Below the pieces are notes generated by a model that saw only the letters and a list, made by a program, of their open reading frames with translations, did not search any database and was not told where the DNA came from. Made by a program: the position numbers and the translations under genes. Shown here piece by piece: positions 7,999 to 14,028 of a DNA stretch of 41,877 nt. The DNA lies in NCBI GenBank assembly GCA_003859965.1, contig RQYR01000027.1, positions 1 through 41,877 of the forward strand, given 5' to 3'. Within the stretch, counting starts at the first letter, position 1. Each line of letters starts with the position of its first letter. This DNA is from Comamonadaceae bacterium OH2545_COT-014 (GTDB lineage: Bacteria; Pseudomonadota; Gammaproteobacteria; Burkholderiales; Burkholderiaceae_C).

Positions 7999-9566
7999 CA
8001 ACCCGCCCCGCCGCGCAGCGCGCGCCGGTACTGCACGGCCTCGGCCACGTGGGGGGTGTCCACGGCGTCGCTGGCGGCCAGGTCGGCAATGGTGCGCGCC
8101 ACCTTCAGCGCGCGGTGCGTGGCGCGGGCGCTCCAGGCCAGGCGCTCGGCGGCGCGCTGGATGAAGGCGGCGGCGCCGGTTGTCAGATGCAGGTGGTCTT
8201 GCAGGGGCTGGCCGGCCAGCTGCTGGTTGGGCACGCCCTGGCGCGCCAGCGCCCGTTCGCGCGCGGCGGTGCAGCGCTGGCGCACGGCGGCGCTGGGCTC
8301 GCCGGGCGGGGCGGCCAGCAGCTCGGCGGCGGGCAGCGCGGCCACTTCCACATGCAGGTCAATGCGGTCCAGCAACGGGCCGGAGAGCTTGCCCTGGTAG
8401 CGCGCCACCTGGTCAGGCGTGCAGCGGCAGGCGCGCTGCGTGCTGCCCAGGTAGCCGCAGGGGCAAGGGTTCATGGCGGCCACGAGCTGAAAGCGCGCCG
8501 GAAACTCGGCCCGCTGCGCGGCGCGGCTGATGGTGATGTGGCCGCTTTCCAGCGGCTCGCGCAGCGCCTCCAGCGCGGCGCGGGGAAATTCGGGCAGCTC
8601 GTCCAGAAACAGCACGCCTTCATGCGCCAGCGAGATTTCGCCCGGCCGGGGCGGCGAGCCGCCGCCCACCAGGGCCACGGCGCTGGCCGAATGGTGCGGC
8701 GCGCGCGTGGGACGCTGGCCCCATTGCGCCAGCGTGAAGCGCCCGGCCAGGCTGGCCACGGCGGCGCTTTGCAGTGCGGCGGCCACCGGCATGGGCGGCA
8801 GCAGGCCGGCAAAGCGCTGCGCGAGCATGGACTTGCCCGTGCCGGGCGGCCCCACCATGAGCAGCGAATGGCCGCCCGCGGCCGCAATCTCCAGCGCGCG
8901 CCGGGCGGCGGCCTGGCCTTTCACGTCGGCCAAATCCGGGTAGTGCGGCGCCGCGGCCGGGGGCGTGGGGGGCAGGCGCGCCCAGCCGTCCGCCGTGTCA
9001 GGCATGGCGGGCGCGACGGCCGTCGTGGCCTCGGGCGCGGCAGCGCCTTGCGGCAGAAACTGCGCCACCACATCCAGCAGGTGGCGCGCCCGGTACACGG
9101 CCATGCCGGGCACCAGCGCCGCTTCTTCGGCGCTGCCGGGCGGCAGCACCAGGCGTGCGCGGTTGCCGGCCTGGTGCAGCGCCACGGCGGTGGCCAGCGC
9201 GCCGCGCACGGGGCGCAGCTCGCCCGACAGCGACAGCTCGCCCGCGAATTCCCAGCCCGCCAGCCGGGCGCCGTCGATCTGCCCGCTGGCAGCCAGAATG
9301 CCCAGGGCAATGGGCAAGTCGAAACGGCCCGAGTCCTTGGGCAGATCGGCCGGCGCCAGGTTGACGGTGATGCGCTGGCTGTGCGGAAAGGCCAGGCCGC
9401 TGTTTTGCAGCGCGCTGCGCACGCGCTCGCGCGCTTCCTTGACCTCCACGTCGGCCAAACCCACCAGCGTGAAGCCGGGCAGGCCGTTGGCCAGGTGTAC
9501 TTCCACCGCCACGGCGGGCGCGGCCAGGCCCATCAGCGCGCGGCCCTGTACCAGACTGAGTCCCAT
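7998..9566 (-). CDS. comM: YifB/ComM-family Mg-chelatase-like AAA+ ATPase
   Basis: 522 residues. The N-terminal third is a Lon-protease-like substrate domain (GLPGFTLVGLADVEVKEARE, DLPKDSGRFDLPIALGILAA). The AAA+ module has Walker A GPPGTGKSML and Walker B LFLDELPEF, and there is a C-terminal cysteine cluster (CPCGYLGSTQRACRC). In naturally transformable species ComM is a hexameric branch-migration helicase that helps integrate donor DNA. The ATG at 9564-9566 (MGLSLVQGRA) matches the family start; the frame is open 7 codons further up. It stands alone. Its stop codon overlaps the MITE terminus, so the element forms its 3' boundary and may stop its transcript. Confidence 0.9.
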   Translation of the reverse strand: MGLSLVQGRALMGLAAPAVAVEVHLANGLPGFTLVGLADVEVKEARERVRSALQNSGLAFPHSQRITVNLAPADLPKDSGRFDLPIALGILAASGQIDGARLAGWEFAGELSLSGELRPVRGALATAVALHQAGNRARLVLPPGSAEEAALVPGMAVYRARHLLDVVAQFLPQGAAAPEATTAVAPAMPDTADGWARLPPTPPAAAPHYPDLADVKGQAAARRALEIAAAGGHSLLMVGPPGTGKSMLAQRFAGLLPPMPVAAALQSAAVASLAGRFTLAQWGQRPTRAPHHSASAVALVGGGSPPRPGEISLAHEGVLFLDELPEFPRAALEALREPLESGHITISRAAQRAEFPARFQLVAAMNPCPCGYLGSTQRACRCTPDQVARYQGKLSGPLLDRIDLHVEVAALPAAELLAAPPGEPSAAVRQRCTAARERALARQGVPNQQLAGQPLQDHLHLTTGAAAFIQRAAERLAWSARATHRALKVARTIADLAASDAVDTPHVAEAVQYRRALRGGAG

Positions 9567-9702
9567 GTTGCCTGAACCTCCCCTCACAACGTGGCGGCGC
9601 AGCCATGCGCCACCCCGTCACCGTTAAGAACCTGCTCCAAGCCACCATTGCGTGGCCGCCAACTATATCGGCCGCCTGGCCAGACGCCGGGCATCTGGCC
9701 CT

Positions 9703-9708
9703 ACCATC
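9703..9708 (+). promoter_or_regulatory. Candidate -10 box of glcE
   Basis: TACCAT ends 8 bases before the glcE ATG, with no Shine-Dalgarno sequence between them. The spacing implies a leaderless or nearly leaderless transcript, as at purB and engB. No convincing -35 was seen. Confidence 0.35.
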
Positions 9709-9715
9709 GCCCGTC

Positions 9716-10798
9716 ATGGACGACGCTGTTTCCGATTCATTCGCCGACCTGGTGCGCCAAGCCGCCGCGCAGGGGCGGCCGCTGCGCATTCGTGGCAGCG
9801 GCAGCAAGGATTTTTACGGCCAGAGCGGGCCGCACGGCCACGCGCCGGGCCGCGTGCTTGACACCCGCGCGCTGGCCGGCGTGGTGGCTTACGAGCCGAG
9901 CGAGCTGTTCGTGACCGCCCGCGCCGGCACGCGCCTGCGCGATCTGGAGGCGCTGCTGGCGCAGCACGGCCAGTGCCTGCCGTTCGAGCCGCCCCAGTTC
10001 GGCGCGGGCGGCACCGTGGGCGGCATGGTGGCCGCCGGCCTGAGCGGCCCGGCGCGCGCCAGCGCCGGCAGCGTGCGCGACCACGTGCTGGGCGTGGAAA
10101 TCATCAACGGCCGGGGCGAGCGGCTGCGCTTTGGCGGCCAGGTCATCAAGAACGTGGCGGGCTATGACGTCAGCCGCCTCATGTGCGGATCGCTCGGCAC
10201 GCTGGCGCTGATCACCGAGGTCAGCCTCAAGGTGCTGCCGCGCCCGGCCGCCAGCTGCACGCTGGCCTTTGAATGGAGCGAAACCACGGCGCGCCAGCAG
10301 CTCAACCGCTGGGGCGGCCAGCCGCTGCCGCTGTCGGCCAGCAGCTGGCAGGGCGGCGTACTGCGCGTGCGCCTGGCCGGGGCCGAGGCCGGCGTGGCCG
10401 CCGCGTGCCGCCTCATGGGCGGCCAGCGGGTGCCCGAGCGCGAGGCCGCGCGCTACTGGCCCGCCTTGCGCGACCAGGCGCTGCCCTTTTTCCGCCTGCC
10501 CGCGGGCGAGGCGCTGTGGCGCCTCAGCGTGCCCGACACGGCGCCGCCGCTCAACCTGGGCGAAACGCTGCTGGAATGGCATGGCGCGCTGCGCTGGCTG
10601 CGCCTGCCCGCCACCGCCGCGCCCCAGGTGCGCGAGGCGGCCGCGCGCGCAGGCGGCCACGCCACGTTGTTTCGCGGCGGCGACGGCGCCACGCCCGTGT
10701 TCACGCCGCTGCCAGCGCCCCTGCTGGCGCTGCACCGCGCGCTCAAGGCCGCGTTCGACCCGGCCGGCGTGTTCGGGCCGGGCCGCATGGGCTGGTAA
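9716..10798 (+). CDS. glcE: Glycolate oxidase FAD-binding subunit GlcE (orphan)
   Basis: 360 residues. The FAD-binding PCMH fold is shown by RPLRIRGSGSKDFYG, then GGTVGGMVAAGLSGP, VRDHVLGVEIINGRGE, and VIKNVAGYDVSRLMCGSLG. The end, AFDPAGVFGPGRMGW, is typical of GlcE. In most bacteria GlcD, GlcE and the iron-sulphur subunit GlcF form a membrane-associated glycolate dehydrogenase encoded by one operon. Here glcE is flanked by minus-strand genes on both sides, so glcD and glcF are not adjacent. The ATG at 9716 is chosen because the match begins soon after; an upstream ATG at 9605 adds an unrelated stretch. Confidence 0.88.
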   Translation: MDDAVSDSFADLVRQAAAQGRPLRIRGSGSKDFYGQSGPHGHAPGRVLDTRALAGVVAYEPSELFVTARAGTRLRDLEALLAQHGQCLPFEPPQFGAGGTVGGMVAAGLSGPARASAGSVRDHVLGVEIINGRGERLRFGGQVIKNVAGYDVSRLMCGSLGTLALITEVSLKVLPRPAASCTLAFEWSETTARQQLNRWGGQPLPLSASSWQGGVLRVRLAGAEAGVAAACRLMGGQRVPEREAARYWPALRDQALPFFRLPAGEALWRLSVPDTAPPLNLGETLLEWHGALRWLRLPATAAPQVREAAARAGGHATLFRGGDGATPVFTPLPAPLLALHRALKAAFDPAGVFGPGRMGW

Positions 10799-10836
10799 AG
10801 GCCGCCCCACTGACCGGGCCCGCCCGCCCCGCCGGG

Positions 10837-11343
10837 TTACAGCGGGTGTTCGGCGTAGAAGCGGCCGCCGTGAAACAGCAGCGGCGAGCTGCCGGGCCGG
10901 TGCGTCACCCGCTCCACCTGGCCGACGAAGATGACGTGGTCGCCCTCGGCGTAGCGGCTTTTGTTGAAGCATTCGAACGTGGCCAGCGCGCCCTCGATCA
11001 GCGGCGCGCCCGCCACACCGGGCCGCCAGGCCACGCCGGCCCAGCGGTCGCCATCGCTGGCGGCAAAGCGCTGCGCCAGCGCCTGCTGGTCGGCCGCCAG
11101 CACGTTGATGGCGTAGTGCGAGCCCATGCTGAAAGCGCCCATCGACAGCGAGCGGCTGGCCAGACTCCACAGCACCAGCGGCGGCTCCAGCGACACCGAG
11201 TTGAAGGAATTGGCGGTCAGCCCCACCGGCTCGCCCGTGGCCGCGCGCACGGTGACGATGGTCACGCCCGTGGCAAACATGCCCAGCGCCGCGCGGAATT
11301 CGGCACTGGAAAACGTGGCGGGCGCGGCTTGGCGGGGCGTCAT
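10837..11343 (-). CDS. Flavin reductase-like FMN-binding protein
   Basis: 168 residues of the flavin reductase (PF01613) split-barrel family. Visible blocks are FRAALGMFATGVTIVTVR, PVGLTANSFNSVSLEPPLVLW, YAINVLAADQQ, and GDHVIFVGQVERV near the C terminus. Relatives such as HpaC use NAD(P)H to reduce FMN or FAD for a partner monooxygenase. No monooxygenase is nearby, so the partner is unknown. It is convergent with glcE (38 bases between stops). Confidence 0.87.
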   Translation of the reverse strand: MTPRQAAPATFSSAEFRAALGMFATGVTIVTVRAATGEPVGLTANSFNSVSLEPPLVLWSLASRSLSMGAFSMGSHYAINVLAADQQALAQRFAASDGDRWAGVAWRPGVAGAPLIEGALATFECFNKSRYAEGDHVIFVGQVERVTHRPGSSPLLFHGGRFYAEHPL

Positions 11344-11707
11344 GGGCGGGGCGGAAAAGCAGGGCAGCGCAAAGGGCCGTGTGAAAAGAGCCGGCGATGA
11401 TAGCGGCCACGGCGGCTTGCCCGTGGTCGCGCGCCTGCCAAACGCTACTCATTTAATAGCTATTCAGGCCGTATCTGCGGCCTGCAAGGCTGTTTCGGCC
11501 ATGAATCCCGCTTCACCACCCCAAGCCACGGGCCTCAGCCCGTCGCGCAAGCGGGCCAAGACGTGGGACGGAGTGCGCCGGCATGGCAGACCGTGCCCCG
11601 ACCGCCGCCGCCCCATCCGCACACGCCGAAGCCCGCATGCCAGCAGCAGGGCAGGCGGGTGCGACGACGGGCGACGCGCGATGTCCGCGCGCCCGCCCGC
11701 TCAACGC
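11344..11707. other. Gene-free interval with repeat copy B
   Basis: 364 bases between the flavin reductase start and the SPOR gene stop. It holds the flavin reductase promoter region and REP-like copy B. The segment at about 11600-11625 has a block resembling the right arm of the MITE (GCAGACCG followed by CCCCATCCGC) but no recognisable ends, so it is at best a decayed relic. Confidence 0.4.
11443..11500 (+). repeat. REP-like palindrome, copy B
   Basis: ACTCATTTAATAGCTATTCA followed by AGGCCGTATCTGCGGCCT (palindrome GGCCGT/GCGGCC) and a G/T-rich tail (GCAAGGCTGTTTCGGCC). It lies about 100 bases upstream of the flavin reductase start, an exception to the usual position after a stop codon. 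Confidence 0.65.
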
Positions 11708-12532
11708 TCAATCGCAGGGCCGCAGCGCCTTGCCGCCCAGGGCGGCGCGGAAGGCGCGGCCGCCCAGCTGGGCGCGCAAGGCATCGTCGGCCGCTGGCAC
11801 GCGCAGCATGTAGGCGGGGGTGTCGCGGCGCTCACGCACCACGCGCGCGCCGCGCACGCCCTTGCGGCCCAGGTCGGACAGGGCGCGTTCGGCGGCTTCT
11901 TCGGACGAAAAGCGGCCGAGTGACAGGCCGGGCTCCAGCGCGGCGCCGGGGCGGTCGGTGTCCACGCCCTGTGCGCGCAGCTCGGCGCGGCGGGCAGAGG
12001 CCGCTTCGGCGCTGGGCAGCTTCACATACACCATCCAGCGGCCGGGCAGTTGCACGCTGTCCAGCCGCCAGGCGTTGGCGGGCAAGGCCGCGGCGGCGCG
12101 GCGCACGGCCTGGGCCTGGCGCTCGTCCAGCACACCCGCTTGCAGGCAGACGCGGCGCACGGCGGGCGGCAATGCCGGCGCGGGCGCGGGCGCTGCCACG
12201 GGCGGCGGCGCCTCCGGCGTGGCGGCGGCGGTTTCAGCGGCCGCGCCCGCTCCGGCCTGGCGGGCGGGGGCGTCTTCTGGCGCAGGCTCCGGCGCGGGAG
12301 GCGCGGTGGCAGAAGGCGGGGTGGCGGAAGCCGGTGGATCGGCGGGCGCTGGCGGCGCGGCGGGTTCCGCCACAGGTCGGGCGTGCAGGGTTTGCGGCTG
12401 CACCTGGCGCGCCACGCGCTCCGGCTCGGCCTGGGGCTGCGGCGCCAGCCCCAGGCCGCTCAGCCAGCCTTGCGACCAGGCCAGCCACACCAGGTTGGCG
12501 GCCAGCAGCAGGGCAACGATCCAGCGCAACAT
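11708..12532 (-). CDS. SPOR-domain-containing membrane-anchored protein
   Basis: 274 residues. One N-terminal membrane segment (MLRWIVALLLAANLVWLAW) is followed by a low-complexity alanine/proline linker of about 110 residues and a C-terminal SPOR-like domain (about 135-265: VCLQAGVLDERQAQAVRRAA, WMVYVKLPSAEAASARRAEL, GLSLGRFSSEEAAERALSDL). SPOR domains bind denuded peptidoglycan, mainly at the division septum, so a periplasmic wall-binding role is expected. It begins 3 bases after the birA stop, so the two are co-transcribed. In related genomes a type III pantothenate kinase gene often sits between them; it is absent here. Confidence 0.82.
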   Translation of the reverse strand: MLRWIVALLLAANLVWLAWSQGWLSGLGLAPQPQAEPERVARQVQPQTLHARPVAEPAAPPAPADPPASATPPSATAPPAPEPAPEDAPARQAGAGAAAETAAATPEAPPPVAAPAPAPALPPAVRRVCLQAGVLDERQAQAVRRAAAALPANAWRLDSVQLPGRWMVYVKLPSAEAASARRAELRAQGVDTDRPGAALEPGLSLGRFSSEEAAERALSDLGRKGVRGARVVRERRDTPAYMLRVPAADDALRAQLGGRAFRAALGGKALRPCD

Positions 12533-12535
12533 GGT

Positions 12536-13429
12536 TCAGTCTCCTTGCGGTAGGAACGGAGGAAAGGGCGCCGCCGGGCGCACGCTGACTTCGGCGCTGC
12601 TCACGGCTTGCACGCCGGCGGCGGTGCGCACGCGCAACGCGCCGCTGGCATCCACCCCTTCGGCTTGGCCCTGGGCGCCGTCCGACAGGCGCACGGCTTG
12701 CCCGGCCAAGGCGTCGCGCGCGGCAAAGCCCGGCTGGAAAGGGGCAAAGCCCGCATGGCCGAAGGCGAGCACGGCGCGCGCCAGCGGCACGGCCACGCGG
12801 GCCAGGGCCGCCGGGGCGTCCACGCCGGGCAGCAGGGCTTGCAGCCACGCCGGCGGCACAGGGGGCAGGCCCGTGGCGGGCGTGGCTGGGGGCACAGGCA
12901 GCGGCGCCACGTTCAGGCCCACGCCAATGACGACATAGCGCGCGGGCCGGCCCAGCCCGGCCGCCCCGGCAGGCAGCGCGCCTTCGGGCAAAGCGGCGGT
13001 TTCCACCAGAATGCCGCCCAGCTTGCGGCCCTGCCACCACAGGTCATTGGGCCATTTGAGGGTCACGCTTTCGTGCAGGCTTTCAGCCAGCGCCACGCCC
13101 ACGGCCAGCGACAGACCTGACCAATCGGCCGGCGCCAGCGGCAAGCCCAGCGAGAACGTGAGCGAGGCGCCCGGCGCGCTGTGCCAGCCGCGCCCCAGCC
13201 GGCCGCGCCCGGCGCGCTGCGCCTCGGCCACCAGCAGCACCGGCGCGGTGTGCCCGGCGCGGGCGCGGCGCATCAGCTCGCTGTTGGTGGAGTCCAGCTC
13301 GGGCAGCACTTCCACGCTGAAGCCGGGCAGCAGCGGCTCAATGGCTTGCCACAGGTCTTCGGCCGGCCAGCGCAGCGGCCGCAGGCTGGCCAGGGTGGGC
13401 GCGGGGGGCGTGGATGGCGCGGCCGTCAT
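12536..13429 (-). CDS. birA: Biotin--[acetyl-CoA-carboxylase] ligase
   Basis: 297 residues, monofunctional: there is no N-terminal DNA-binding domain, so it probably does not act as a biotin repressor. The catalytic core has the biotinyl-AMP loop QRAGRGRLGRGW, SLTFSLGLPL, and KWPNDLWWQGRKLGGILVE, with a C-terminal domain ending near VSSAEVSVRP. It joins biotin to the carboxyl carrier protein BccP. An alanine/proline-rich insert occurs in the middle of the core (about 180-215). It lies 6 bases after the SET gene and 3 before the SPOR gene, forming a three-gene minus-strand unit. Confidence 0.9.
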   Translation of the reverse strand: MTAAPSTPPAPTLASLRPLRWPAEDLWQAIEPLLPGFSVEVLPELDSTNSELMRRARAGHTAPVLLVAEAQRAGRGRLGRGWHSAPGASLTFSLGLPLAPADWSGLSLAVGVALAESLHESVTLKWPNDLWWQGRKLGGILVETAALPEGALPAGAAGLGRPARYVVIGVGLNVAPLPVPPATPATGLPPVPPAWLQALLPGVDAPAALARVAVPLARAVLAFGHAGFAPFQPGFAARDALAGQAVRLSDGAQGQAEGVDASGALRVRTAAGVQAVSSAEVSVRPAAPFPPFLPQGD

Positions 13430-13435
13430 GGCGGT

Positions 13436-13951
13436 TCAGCGCCCCCGCGCCTTGTTGCGGCCCCTGGCCTTGGGCCGCCGCGTGCGCGAGGCGGCCTCGG
13501 CCAGCAGCGTGCCGCGGCAGCGCGGGCTACCGCACCAGCAGGGGTATTCGGCCTTGAGGGCGGCGGTCAGCGGCTCGTCGATGACCAGGCCGTAGTCGTA
13601 GTTCAGCTCCTCGCCCGCGCGGATGTCGCGCAGCGCGTGGATGAAGATGCGCCCGCCCTCCTCGCGCGCCTCGCAGTTGGGCTGGCAGGCGTGGTTGATC
13701 CAGCGCGAGGAATTGCCGCCGTAGAGCGCGTCGATGACGCGCGTGTCGTCCACGTGGAAGTAGAAGGTGTGGTTGGGCTGCGCCGGGTCGTGCGGGTGGC
13801 GGCGCTGGGCCTCGGCCCAGCTGATGACTTCGCCCGTGTACTCGATGATGCGCTCGCCGGCGGCGATGTCCTGCTCGGCGAACACGCCCTTGCCGTGCAC
13901 GCCGGAGCGGCGCGTCTGGATGCGGCAGGAGGCAGCGGGCTTGGTGGACAC
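13436..13951 (-). CDS. SET-domain protein-lysine methyltransferase
   Basis: 171 residues with a complete small SET domain. KGVFAEQDIAAGERIIEYTG is at 21-40, the S-adenosylmethionine pocket motif RWINHACQPNCE is at 83-94, the catalytic-tyrosine motif GEELNYDY is at 113-120, and post-SET cysteines are in CWCGSPRCRG at 138-147. The tail is basic (RRPKARGRNKARGR). The start is GTG at 13949-13951. SET enzymes methylate lysines using S-adenosylmethionine; bacterial substrates are mostly unknown, although chlamydial NUE modifies histone-like proteins. It is divergent from topB and heads the unit with birA. Confidence 0.88.
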   Translation of the reverse strand: MSTKPAASCRIQTRRSGVHGKGVFAEQDIAAGERIIEYTGEVISWAEAQRRHPHDPAQPNHTFYFHVDDTRVIDALYGGNSSRWINHACQPNCEAREEGGRIFIHALRDIRAGEELNYDYGLVIDEPLTAALKAEYPCWCGSPRCRGTLLAEAASRTRRPKARGRNKARGR

Positions 13952-13974
13952 GGCCGAATTTGCTATGTTGACTT

Positions 13975-14006
13975 CATGTGTGCATGCGCGCGGGTGCGCG
14001 CACGCG
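13975..14006. promoter_or_regulatory. Alternating purine-pyrimidine tract between the SET gene and topB
   Basis: Purines and pyrimidines alternate from 13975 to 13992 and, after one break, from 13994 to 14006. It is rich in GTGTGC and GCGCGC steps, which favour left-handed Z-DNA under negative supercoiling. It fills much of the 77-base interval between the divergent SET and topoisomerase III starts. A TTGACT hexamer at 13968-13973 is a possible -35 but lacks a matching -10. Confidence 0.45.
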
Positions 14007-14028
14007 AAAGGAAGCGGATTCTAAAAGT

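Noticed and set aside
9629-9700. AAGAACCTGCTCCAAGCC between comM and glcE, like a MITE left end
   Set aside because: Only about 15 bases match; no arm block and no right end were found, so it is not called a copy.
11600-11625. Block resembling the right arm of the MITE upstream of the SPOR gene stop
   Set aside because: The match is short and GC-rich, with no termini; chance similarity cannot be excluded.
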